Source of the DNA: Vogesella mureinivorans
Lineage (GTDB): Bacteria > Pseudomonadota > Gammaproteobacteria > Burkholderiales > Chromobacteriaceae
DNA length: 64,000 nucleotides
Direction of reading: 5' to 3'
Assembly: GCF_007644035.1 (NCBI RefSeq)
Contig: NZ_VMTV02000471.1
Coordinates: forward strand, 62,001 to 126,000
The translations under genes and the position numbers were made by a program. The notes beneath the pieces are model-generated. The model saw nothing but the letters and a program-made list of their open reading frames with translations, was not told the DNA's origin and did not search any database. This document shows positions 9,746 to 17,134 of the stretch, piece after piece (positions within the stretch are counted from its first letter, which is position 1; the number at the start of each line of letters is the position of its first letter).

Positions 9746-9940
9746 ACGCCTAGCATCAGCTACCACGTCTGCCGCACCGCCGAAATGCTGCGCCGCAAGT
9801 ACAGCCATGCTGGGCTGGTAGCGGTTAACATCCGTACCAGCCGCTTGGCCAGCGAGAAGCTGCATAGCGGCTGGGCGATGCGACAAGAAAAAAGGTCGCC
9901 ACGATGGACGACCTGTTGGGGGGAGTTGCTGGAGGTGTAA
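9746..9940 (+). pseudogene. umuC: umuC/rulB (error-prone polymerase subunit) 3' remnant
   Basis: One continuous frame reads ISYHVCRTAEMLRRKYSHAG, then VAVNIRTSRL, then a jump to a C-terminal end KRSPRWTTCWGELLEV and TAA at 9938-9940. The first part matches the C-terminal half of Y-family polymerase V subunits (residues that read CRAAEKLR...FIKTSPF in E. coli UmuC). The last part matches the conserved LSPRYTTRW-type terminus. The roughly 100 residues normally between them are missing, so this is an internally deleted fragment. Its junction with the integrase remnant suggests that an element inserted into a umuC-type gene here. Confidence 0.72.
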
Positions 9941-10248
9941 GGCATGGGCCGGTTGTCGGCCAAAGCGGACACAATGCTGTTGTGCTAGTATTACTGCTGC
10001 CGGCTGGAAGCAGAAGTTCCTTACTCTTCCGGTTTGCGGGCATGGGTCACGTTAACCGTTATTTGTGGTCTTACTGGGGCATCCGTAAAGTAGATGGACA
10101 TACTTTAATGTCCGCAAATTGACAGCTGATGAGGTGGCCGAAAGAGGAAACTGCCCGCAGTCCCGTTTGGTTGTGCATTATACGGTCCGCTCAATTCCAT
10201 GCCATTGAAAATTAAAGGAAAAAAGTTAACACCTGAGTTATAAATATT

Positions 10249-10294
10249 CATTAACTTAATATACACCTGCATAGGTGTATATTTCACGTTAGCC
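10249..10294 (+). other. Degenerate attC/attI-like recombination site
   Basis: CATTAAC (10249-10255) and GTTAGCC (10288-10294) flank an inverted repeat, ATATACACCT and AGGTGTATAT (10259-10268 and 10273-10282), with a GCAT loop. GTTAGCC fits the integron core-site consensus GTTRRRY; the left box does not fit well. The site precedes the first cassette exactly where an attC or attI site is expected. The palindrome could instead be an operator for the gene starting at 10303. Nothing else is recognisable between 9941 and 10248. Confidence 0.45.
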
Positions 10295-10302
10295 TTACTG
10301 CC

Positions 10303-10815
10303 ATGATACAAGCACGATTATGGAGTCATTTTTACAGGGTAAAAGTGCACTCTATTTACACTGAATTGCTTCACGCTCGCACGGAAACGATTGACCGTTC
10401 CATTAAAATATTCCTTGCCGTTATGTCTAGTGGTGGCATAGCTGGATGGGTCGTATGGAAGAGCGCAGATTGGGCGTGGGCTTCCCTAATTGCCGCGTCA
10501 CAATTTTTAAATGCTATTCTTCCCTTTCTGCCGTACAAAAACAGAAAAAAATCACTGGCAGCGCTCTCTAGGGAGCTAGATGAGATTTCCAATCACATGG
10601 AAATTAAATGGCTTGAGATATCTTCAGGGGAGTTGACAGAAAGAGAAATGAGAAAGCTATTCAGTGACATGCTAAACAAATCAACAACTGCTACGCAGAA
10701 GCATTTTCCTGATAGTTCAATTCCAGACAATCCGAAGCTTATGAACAAGGCGGAAGATACAACTATTAGCTACCTGAAAACGTATATGGACGCAGAGGAA
10801 AATAATGGCAACTAA
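10303..10815 (+). CDS. Two-TM membrane protein of an integron cassette (SLATT-like?)
   Basis: Encodes 170 aa. Two hydrophobic segments lie at about residues 34-51 (KIFLAVMSSGGIAGWVVW) and 57-76 (WAWASLIAASQFLNAILPFL). A basic segment, YKNRKKS, and a long charged cytosolic C-terminal region follow. This layout, a short N-terminal part, two membrane helices and a C-terminal helical domain, resembles SLATT-type effectors of nucleotide-signalling and abortive-infection systems, but I cannot confirm homology. The next gene overlaps its end by 11 bp. The pair sits between integron-type recombination sites and has the orientation expected for a gene cassette. Confidence 0.6.
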   Translation: MIQARLWSHFYRVKVHSIYTELLHARTETIDRSIKIFLAVMSSGGIAGWVVWKSADWAWASLIAASQFLNAILPFLPYKNRKKSLAALSRELDEISNHMEIKWLEISSGELTEREMRKLFSDMLNKSTTATQKHFPDSSIPDNPKLMNKAEDTTISYLKTYMDAEENNGN

Positions 10816-10942
10816 ACCACCACAAAATAAGCCAACTGGTAAGTCTGGAAGTTGGACTTCTGTTTCCAATGCGAGAAAATTACCTGAACCCCAAAAAACA
10901 CCACTCATGCCAAAGGTTCAACCACCAAAATCGAAAGGCTAA
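10805..10942 (+). CDS. 45-aa Lys/Pro-rich protein, second gene of the cassette
   Basis: A short frame, MATKPPQNKPTGKSGSW..., ends KVQPPKSKG. It is rich in Pro, Lys and Ser with no hydrophobic stretch, so probably disordered. It overlaps the membrane-protein gene by 11 bp in another frame, which suggests coupled translation. Its stop TAA (10940-10942) lies inside the left core box GGCTAAC of the following attC site, as is common for cassette genes. Function is unknown; a regulator, antitoxin or partner of the membrane protein is plausible. Too short for many gene callers. Confidence 0.5.
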   Translation: MATKPPQNKPTGKSGSWTSVSNARKLPEPQKTPLMPKVQPPKSKG

Positions 10943-11017
10943 CATTTCAATCAACAGGAACTGGTCAACCAGTGGCTTCGCCACTGGCCGCCCAGCTCGT
11001 TATTTCAGACGTTAGCC
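10937..11017 (+). repeat. attC site 1 (integron cassette recombination site)
   Basis: 81 bp. Outer boxes GGCTAAC (10937-10943) and GTTAGCC (11011-11017) are exact reverse complements and match RYYYAAC/GTTRRRY. The interior folds on itself, including CCAGTGGC/GCCACTGG. The right side reads TCAGAC-GTTAGCC, typical of attC right ends. Confidence 0.85.
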
Positions 11018-11034
11018 ATTTTCAGGAATCTCCC

Positions 11035-12108
11035 ATGGCAAAAAGAGACCCGAACAAGACCGCGCGCAATCGGCTTATCGAGGCATTCAAGACAAAGTTA
11101 CGCGAACTACTTCCAGATGTTCTCGCTGCGACAGGCATTGAAAGCGAAGCCTCGCTAAACGCACTTATCGGCAGCAGAAACGACGACTTCTTCGACCTAA
11201 AGCATGATGTCATCACAAGCCAAGATCAGTTTGTGTCCCGGTGGCTTCATGGGTTGAAGACCTCGGCACTAGAGGACGGCGTAGCCTCGGACCTTTGGCT
11301 TTGGAAGAAGATCAAAGCGTATAAACAACTGCAGGACTACACGCTACTCTTCCTTAGAAGGTCGTATCTCAAGCACTTCGATGAGCTTTCAAAGAACAGG
11401 CCTCCCGTTGAGGAAGCTGAAATCTGGATCGGCCAAGAAAACGCTAACTACGGACTCTTGGTGACTCCCCGCTTTCGGAACGGCCAGTGGGAGAACGACA
11501 AGAGTGAAATTCGTGCCTTCCCCAAAGGCTACTGGACGATCGGGCATGTCATGCAAACCGGGCTAGTGATTCCGGGAAAGGACAAGATCTTCAAGTTCAA
11601 TGACATTGACCAGTACTTGCTCTTCTTTCAAGACACACTGGTTCGCAACTCCGGCTCCCAATACGAATATGCAATCGCGGGGCACTACTGCGATTACGTT
11701 GCATCAAGTCCTTCACCTGAATCGATTCCTCTCCTAATCCCTGAGTTCAGGTACGCCGGGCTGGCAGCAAAGCACATCTATCGACTCGATTTCTTGGTTA
11801 TTAATCCGTACTCATTAGACAAAGTCGGGTTTGAGTTGTCTCCTTGGTCCACTCACGGCTATCTCACGAAGATTGGTGGCCTTACCCAAAAGAAAATCAA
11901 TGAGTTGGCCGCTGATAACTTTGCAAAGGAAATGAGGAAGCATCGCGCCTATTTCAAGGAGCACGGTGTCTTTTGCTTAATTTTCACCGACGAGCTTCTC
12001 AAAGACACTAAATCTCTCTTTAATGAAGAAATCGTGCCCTATCTTCAACCCGAGAAACCCCAAGTCCAGTTGTCGTTTGAAATTCTTGAGGAATTCTCAA
12101 ATGGCTAA
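11035..12108 (+). CDS. Cassette-encoded protein, possible PD-(D/E)XK-like fold, unknown function
   Basis: ATG 11035 is chosen because AGGAA precedes it and the upstream extension runs through the attC site. The product is 357 aa, soluble, with no signal peptide. It begins MAKRDPNKTARNRLIEAFK, a conserved-looking start I associate with a family of cassette and island proteins of unknown role, sometimes labelled topoisomerase-like without support. In the C-terminal half, HIYRLDFLVINP followed by VGFELSPWSTHGY has an Asp-then-Glu pattern that could be a nuclease core, but no catalytic Lys is obvious. It lies between two attC sites and is a classic single-gene cassette. Related domains might act in defence, which is inference only. 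Confidence 0.6.
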   Translation: MAKRDPNKTARNRLIEAFKTKLRELLPDVLAATGIESEASLNALIGSRNDDFFDLKHDVITSQDQFVSRWLHGLKTSALEDGVASDLWLWKKIKAYKQLQDYTLLFLRRSYLKHFDELSKNRPPVEEAEIWIGQENANYGLLVTPRFRNGQWENDKSEIRAFPKGYWTIGHVMQTGLVIPGKDKIFKFNDIDQYLLFFQDTLVRNSGSQYEYAIAGHYCDYVASSPSPESIPLLIPEFRYAGLAAKHIYRLDFLVINPYSLDKVGFELSPWSTHGYLTKIGGLTQKKINELAADNFAKEMRKHRAYFKEHGVFCLIFTDELLKDTKSLFNEEIVPYLQPEKPQVQLSFEILEEFSNG

Positions 12109-12169
12109 CCCATCATTCCACCGGACCTGCGCAAAAGCCCGCGCAGGCCGGTGAACTCAGACGTTAGGT
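12103..12169 (+). repeat. attC site 2
   Basis: 67 bp. Left box GGCTAAC (12103-12109) overlaps the stop codon of the preceding cassette gene. Right box is GTTAGGT (12163-12169), preceded by TCAGAC as in attC site 1. The interior forms a strong hairpin with CCTGCGC and GCGCAGG arms. Confidence 0.85.
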
Positions 12170-12175
12170 GCCTAA

Positions 12176-12212
12176 ATGCACAGCCTTGAAGACGTCCGGA
12201 AGCGCTCCGTAT
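12176..12212 (+). pseudogene. Start of a third cassette gene, cut by the IS
   Basis: Seven bases after the second attC an ATG opens the frame MHSLEDVRKRSV, which is interrupted at 12213 by the inverted repeat of an insertion sequence. The rest of the cassette is not recognisable on the other side of the IS. Confidence 0.5.
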
Positions 12213-13425
12213 TGACCTCCTCCCGAAAAATGGTAGCGGTGGGAGGTAGAGATTTCTGGCAAATTTAACCCTATCCGGGTAGGAGATTTGTCATGAAAAA
12301 ATCGAAGTTCACGGAAGAACAGATCGCTTTCGCCTTGCGCCAAGCGGAGTCGGGTACGACAGTCGGGGAGGTCTGCCGCAAGGTGGGTATCTCCGAGGCG
12401 ACTTTCTACAACTGGAAGAAGAAATACGGTGGCCTGGGCGTCAGCGAACTACGTCGCCTGAAGCAATTAGAAGAAGAAAACGCCCGACTCAAGCGCATGG
12501 TTGCGGATCTGAGCCTGGATAAGCAGATGCTGCAGGAAGTCATCCAAAAAAAAGCTGTGAAGCCGGCTAGCAAACGCGAGCTGGCTAACTTCCTGATTGG
12601 CGCGTATCGCGTCAGTATCCGTCGTGCCACGGCCGTCATTCAGCTGCGGCAAGCGACGTACTTTTATCGTCCCCACCCTCGTGACGATCGTGCCGAGCGG
12701 CAGCGCATTCGGGAAATTCCTGCCACGCGCATTCGCTATGGGGCACGCCGCATCCATGTTCTGCTGCGACGTGAAGGCTGGCTGATCAACCACAAGAAGA
12801 CCTACCGGACCTATTGCGAGGAAGGGCTGAACTTGCGACGAAAGCGCCCAAGGCGGCGCGTGGCCGCAGCCCATCGCGTGGCACGGCCGACCGTCTCTAG
12901 TTTGAATGCGTGCTGGAGCATGGATTTCGTCGCCGATCAGCTGTTTAATGGCCAGCGAATCCGAGCCTTAACAGTGGTGGATAATTTTAGTCGGGAAAGC
13001 TTGGCGATCACGGTAGATTTCGCCCTGAAGGCCGAGGATGTCGTGACGACGATGCGGCATGTGCAAGCTTTACGCGGTACGCCTCAGCGGATTCAGGTGG
13101 ACAACGGCAGTGAATTTATTTCTCTGGCGCTGGATCAATGGGCCTATGAACAAAGTGTGATGCTGGACTTCTCGCGACCAGGAAAACCCACGGATAATCC
13201 CTTTATCGAGTCGTTTAATGGCAGCTTGCGGGATGAGTGCCTGAACGTACATTGGTTTCTGTCACTGGATGACGCCCGTGACAAGATCGAACGTTGGCGA
13301 CAGGATTACAATGAGTTTAGGCCACATAGCTCGCTGGGCGACCGGACTCCCTGCAAGTTCCGGCTCGCCCACCTTGAAGCCCGGGATCTCTAAGTCAGAC
13401 CGCTCGGTTAGTTGGGAGGAGGTCA
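12213..13425 (+). mobile_element. IS3-family insertion sequence (IS407 group-like)
   Basis: 1,213 bp bounded by 12-bp inverted repeats TGACCTCCTCCC (12213-12224) and GGGAGGAGGTCA (13414-13425). It encodes a DDE transposase of IS407-group type. The flanking 4-mers differ (GTAT on the left, GAAG on the right), so the 4-bp target duplication expected for this group is missing. That indicates a deletion or recombination involving this copy after insertion. Confidence 0.9.
12293..13393 (+). CDS. IS3-family transposase, OrfA and OrfB in one frame
   Basis: 366 aa. The N-terminus, MKKSKFTEEQIAFALRQAE with GISEATFYNWKKKYGG, is the helix-turn-helix of IS407-type OrfA, followed by a leucine-zipper segment. 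The catalytic core has Asp in WSMDFVAD (around 211), Asp in QVDNGSEF (around 270) and Glu in NPFIESFNG (around 306), with the usual 35-residue D-E spacing. OrfA and OrfB normally join through a -1 frameshift at an A-rich slip site. Here the A8G run at about 12546-12553 lies in a continuous frame, so a full transposase is made directly. This may be a natural variant or a one-base change that made expression constitutive. Confidence 0.9.
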   Translation: MKKSKFTEEQIAFALRQAESGTTVGEVCRKVGISEATFYNWKKKYGGLGVSELRRLKQLEEENARLKRMVADLSLDKQMLQEVIQKKAVKPASKRELANFLIGAYRVSIRRATAVIQLRQATYFYRPHPRDDRAERQRIREIPATRIRYGARRIHVLLRREGWLINHKKTYRTYCEEGLNLRRKRPRRRVAAAHRVARPTVSSLNACWSMDFVADQLFNGQRIRALTVVDNFSRESLAITVDFALKAEDVVTTMRHVQALRGTPQRIQVDNGSEFISLALDQWAYEQSVMLDFSRPGKPTDNPFIESFNGSLRDECLNVHWFLSLDDARDKIERWRQDYNEFRPHSSLGDRTPCKFRLAHLEARDL

Positions 13426-13426
13426 G

Positions 13427-13552
13427 AAGAAGAAAACGCAGCCGGCCAAAGTGGTGAAGTTGCATAAGGCTGGGCCAGTAACGGCAGATGAGCTTCTTGA
13501 GGGAGGGAGGCTTTTTCAGCTTATGCACGACCCTAAGGCACCTTCGGTGTGA
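13427..13552 (+). pseudogene. Short 3' gene remnant right of the IS
   Basis: A frame open from the IS end reads KKKTQPAKVVKLHKAG... and stops at TGA 13550-13552 after about 41 codons. It has no start or ribosome-binding site of its own, so it looks like the tail of a gene truncated by the IS-associated deletion. I do not recognise the family. Confidence 0.3.
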
Positions 13553-13553
13553 C

Positions 13554-13583
13554 GGACTGTCCTGTGGCAGTACGGGACAGTCC
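13554..13583. promoter_or_regulatory. Inverted repeat, candidate operator of the WYL regulator
   Basis: GGACTGTCC (13554-13562) and GGACAGTCC (13575-13583) are perfect 9-bp arms with a 12-bp spacer. The repeat is 42 bp upstream of the WYL regulator start. No T-tract follows, so it is an operator rather than a terminator. WYL/BrxR-type regulators of defence islands bind inverted repeats of this kind near their own promoter. Confidence 0.6.
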
Positions 13584-13625
13584 AAGATGTTACAGTAAGC
13601 GACTTCTTTTAAATATTTTGATCTT

Positions 13626-14525
13626 ATGGATATCGTCAAAACATCGAGTGTGCATCGAAATACACGGTTGGCCGAACGCTTAGCCACCATTTTGATGAGG
13701 CTGTATGCCGGCGACATCCTAAGTCGACAGCAGTTGATGGAAGAGTTTGGCGTCAGCGAGCGAACCGTGTTCCGTGATCTGGAACGGTTGGCCGGTTTGA
13801 TCGAACTGGATGATTTTGGAAAATACCGAATCAGTGGTGCGCTCCGCCAACAAATGCGCCAAGAAAGCCTGCGCCGCTTTGCCAAGTTGCTGGGGGCGGA
13901 TGGCCTGGCGCTGGGCGAAGGCAAGGCCAGTTTTGACATGCTGTACGATGCCTTGCTGAACGAAACCGTGCTGATCAAGGAGCTGCACTATGAAAGCATG
14001 GTGCCGCGCAGCGCACAGTTTGTCCGACTTGAGCACGCGATCCGCAACAGGCAGCTCTGCAGTTTCTTTTACAAGCAAAAGCGGCGGCTGGTTGCGCCTT
14101 ACCGCCTGGTCAACTGGCAGGGCTTCTGGTACTTGGCCGGTGTCGAGCAAGGAACGCTCAAGGCTTTTATCGTCGATTCGATCGGTGAACTGATCGAAAG
14201 CGAAACGACCTTCGAACTTGATCCGGCGATTGTTGCCGAGATTGAGGCGGAAGATGGTGTGTGGTATAGCACCGAGAAGCAGACTGTCATCATCGAGGTG
14301 GCCGCGGAAGCCGCACACTATTTCGAGCGGCGGCCAATCTTCCCGCGGCAGCAGTTGGTGAAGAAATGGCCCGATGGTCGGCTGCATTTGCGGTCAACCA
14401 TCGGACCGTCTAAACAAATAATACCTTTGCTACGGAATTGGCTGACACATGTACGAGTCATTCAGCCCGTAGGACTGGCCCAACAGCTTAGAGATGATAT
14501 CAAAAATTATTTATCAAAGAGATGA
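13626..14525 (+). CDS. WYL-domain transcriptional regulator
   Basis: 299 aa. A DeoR/HTH_11-type helix-turn-helix at about residues 15-60 (LSRQQLMEEFGVSERTVFRDLERL) is followed by a WYL domain (about 135-205; VAPYRLVNWQGFWYLAGV) and a C-terminal WCX-like extension ending near WLTHVRVIQPVGLAQQL. WYL regulators (BrxR, CapW and relatives) often repress phage-defence operons until an infection cue binds the WYL pocket. It converges on the AAA+ gene at 14558, 32 bp away, and carries its own inverted-repeat operator candidate. A role in controlling the neighbouring ATPase/nuclease operon is inferred from position. Confidence 0.82.
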   Translation: MDIVKTSSVHRNTRLAERLATILMRLYAGDILSRQQLMEEFGVSERTVFRDLERLAGLIELDDFGKYRISGALRQQMRQESLRRFAKLLGADGLALGEGKASFDMLYDALLNETVLIKELHYESMVPRSAQFVRLEHAIRNRQLCSFFYKQKRRLVAPYRLVNWQGFWYLAGVEQGTLKAFIVDSIGELIESETTFELDPAIVAEIEAEDGVWYSTEKQTVIIEVAAEAAHYFERRPIFPRQQLVKKWPDGRLHLRSTIGPSKQIIPLLRNWLTHVRVIQPVGLAQQLRDDIKNYLSKR

Positions 14526-14557
14526 TGCTTAATGCGTAAATTGTGACTGCTGTTTGG

Positions 14558-17125
14558 TTATTCAACTTCTCGTCCTTTTTCAAGGTAGGCATACGGATCT
14601 TTTTGCATGACGCATAGAATGCCCTCAATTATAGATGGGGTAATAAACTTAAGTATGTCTCTGCAAACTTGAGTGTCTGCTCGGAAAGGGGCAGTATATT
14701 GCCTTGAGTTTGCATCTGTGTCGTCTCGGCGATGTATTAAAATTCCATGATTTTCTTTTGAAAAACTTCTTATTTGCTCGCAGAAACTATATTTCCCTAG
14801 CCAAGAGAGATCAGATGGTCTGATGTGATTATCAACGTTGCTGAATAGATAGAAACACTCTTGAGATATGTCTGCAGCTGCATCTGAATTTGATGGCAGA
14901 GGCTTTGGGTAGGACCATTGGAATTGTTTTGAAATGTTTTTAATAATATCGAATTTTTTCGTTAAGTATTTCTCACCCTTCAGGTATGTCGAATTATTTC
15001 CCAGTGATTCATCATATCCCGGTATTAATTCCGACAAGTTCCAGTCTTGATTGCAGTCGCGAATCGACCCATCATTGCGCTTCCAGACGGTTGATACTGC
15101 ATACCATGTTGGATCGTACTCATGGCTAAGCTCTCCTAGCTGTCGGAACATGTCTGGGGTCATCTTGGCTTCGACCTGCCTAACAATCTTAATTAGATCA
15201 CCCGCCTGCATTTTTTCAGGTACATCAATTATAATTTCGGCATGAGTGTCTGCTGCATTGCCAGGGTGAAAATTAGAAATTTCAGCTCGAGCTTCGAATA
15301 TTTCCCTCGCCTTTTTGTTCAACCTTCCTTGGGTTTTCAGATGGTGCAGCAAGTCCAAGGGTGCATTCTGGTGCATGCAGGCTATTTCAAATAGGGCGTG
15401 ATCGTACTCTGCCGTTTGCTGTTTGATTGCGAGCCGTTTGGCCTGTACCGATTCCGGGCAGCATGGGTTGTTGAGTACTGCCTTGCGCACCAGCAGCTCT
15501 TGGTCTTCCGCCAGCTTTTCCAGCAGATCGTCCGGACAATCCGCATGCTCGGCTACCGCCTTGCGCCGTATCGGGTTCTCGTCGGTCGCCCACTTGCTCA
15601 TCCTGGCGATGCTCATTTCGTCCTCTTCCGAGGCCGGGGTCAGCTTGAGGCGGTCGAACAGTTCCTCGTATTCACCGATCTTGTCGCGTAGCGTGACACG
15701 CAGCGGCACGGTCTGCTTGATGGCTGTTTCCAGGTCGGTTTGGTTTAGCGGACGGTTGTTGTCGAGGAATGCAGCTTCCAACGCATCGTTCAGCGCGTTC
15801 TGGATGTCTGCGCCGGTGAAGTCGCGGCAGCGCTTTGCCAGGGTGGACAAGTCGAAACTCTTGTCATCTTGGCCGAGTTTGCGCAGGTGGATGCTCAGGA
15901 TTTCCTGGCGCTCTTTCACGTTGGGGAAGCCCGCGTAAAAAATCTCGTCGAAGCGACCCTTGCGCAGTAGTTCCGGCGGCGTGATGGTCACGTCGTTGGC
16001 GGTGGCGATCACGAAAACCGGGCTGGTTCGCTCCTGCATCCAGGTCAGGAAGTTGCCGAGCAGGCGCGCGCTGACTTCGGACGCGCCGCTGTTCAGTCCG
16101 ACGAAGGCTTTTTCCAGTTCGTCCACCCACAGTACGCAGGGGCTGACGGCCTCGGCCAATGCCAGTGCGCGGCGCATGTTGTGCTCGCTCTCCCCGACGT
16201 ACTTGCCGAGCATGGCGCCGATATCGAGGCGCAATAAAGGTTGGCCGAACTCGTGGGCTGCCACCTTGGCGCTGAGCGACTTGCCGCAGCCGGGAATGCC
16301 GGCGATCAGGCAGCCTTTGGGCAATTGAATTTTTGCCTGTTGCGCTTCGGGCAGCCGCTTGAGGATTTGGCTTTTGCGCGCCAGCCAGGCCTTAAGGTTT
16401 TGCAAGCCGCCGATGTCGGCCAGCGATTCGCTGGTCGGGATCATCTCCAGCAGGCCGCTTTGGGCAATGCGCTGCTCCTTGGCTTGCAGCATGAGGCGGA
16501 GGGCTTGCTCGTCGAGCATGGTGCGGCTATGGCGCACCAGCTTGAGAACGCGTTCGATTTCCTTGAGGTCCAGACCGCATAACAAGGCGGCTGCCTGGCC
16601 ACGTAGTTGGGCGGGAATTTCCAGACCCAAATAGCAGGACTGTTGGTCCAGTTGTTCCAGGATTTCTTCCAGTCTGGGCAACGGCAGCTTGAGCTGGGTC
16701 AGCAGCGCTTCGAGTTCCAGGGGCGGCTGCCAGGATTCGGCCACCAGCAACACCGCGGCCTTACCGGCGTGATGGCGTTCGATCAGGTTGAGTAGCTGGC
16801 GCAGCTTGGCGATGGCGTGGCGGTCGTTTTCCAGCGCGAGGCGGGCGTTCTTGATGACGATGAGTTGGCTTTCGTACTGACTATCGAGTCGCAGCCATTC
16901 CAGAAAGACCGCTAACTCGGGACGCACCGTCGCACTGTCCAGCGGTTGCTTGGTGTCGAAGCGTACCGGCCCCAGGCCCAAGTTCCATTCCAGAATGTGC
17001 AGCCCATTTGCTTGGGCGATGTAGGCCAACAACGTGTCCAAGCGTGCCTCTTCCGGGGTGTTGACGTAAAAGCCCGGTGAGCCGGCGGCAAAACGGGCAC
17101 CAAATTGTTCGATCAATTGTGTCAT
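14558..17125 (-). CDS. AAA+ ATPase with C-terminal helical repeats
   Basis: 855 aa. The N-terminal 230 residues resemble the leader region of Ycf46-type AAA proteins. The AAA+ core has Walker A GIPGCGKS (276-283), the pore-like segment [12 protein letters not shown] (around 305-316), Walker [11 protein letters not shown] (DE at 335-336), a sensor FVIATAND and the arginine finger region [10 protein letters not shown]. After about residue 500 come short repeats ([33 protein letters not shown]) of the HEAT/leucine-rich-variant type, often used as sensors. ATG 17125 follows AAGGAAT. It is the second gene of an operon with the QxK/glycine-zipper protein, 9 bp downstream. Likely a sensor or remodelling ATPase of a defence module. 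Confidence 0.75.
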   Translation of the reverse strand: MTQLIEQFGARFAAGSPGFYVNTPEEARLDTLLAYIAQANGLHILEWNLGLGPVRFDTKQPLDSATVRPELAVFLEWLRLDSQYESQLIVIKNARLALENDRHAIAKLRQLLNLIERHHAGKAAVLLVAESWQPPLELEALLTQLKLPLPRLEEILEQLDQQSCYLGLEIPAQLRGQAAALLCGLDLKEIERVLKLVRHSRTMLDEQALRLMLQAKEQRIAQSGLLEMIPTSESLADIGGLQNLKAWLARKSQILKRLPEAQQAKIQLPKGCLIAGIPGCGKSLSAKVAAHEFGQPLLRLDIGAMLGKYVGESEHNMRRALALAEAVSPCVLWVDELEKAFVGLNSGASEVSARLLGNFLTWMQERTSPVFVIATANDVTITPPELLRKGRFDEIFYAGFPNVKERQEILSIHLRKLGQDDKSFDLSTLAKRCRDFTGADIQNALNDALEAAFLDNNRPLNQTDLETAIKQTVPLRVTLRDKIGEYEELFDRLKLTPASEEDEMSIARMSKWATDENPIRRKAVAEHADCPDDLLEKLAEDQELLVRKAVLNNPCCPESVQAKRLAIKQQTAEYDHALFEIACMHQNAPLDLLHHLKTQGRLNKKAREIFEARAEISNFHPGNAADTHAEIIIDVPEKMQAGDLIKIVRQVEAKMTPDMFRQLGELSHEYDPTWYAVSTVWKRNDGSIRDCNQDWNLSELIPGYDESLGNNSTYLKGEKYLTKKFDIIKNISKQFQWSYPKPLPSNSDAAADISQECFYLFSNVDNHIRPSDLSWLGKYSFCEQIRSFSKENHGILIHRRDDTDANSRQYTAPFRADTQVCRDILKFITPSIIEGILCVMQKDPYAYLEKGREVE

Positions 17126-17134
17126 TTTTATTCC

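Noticed and set aside
8745-9821. Integron integrase (IntI) for the nearby cassettes.
   Set aside because: The sequence lacks the IntI-specific extra region and is a broken XerC/D-like recombinase.
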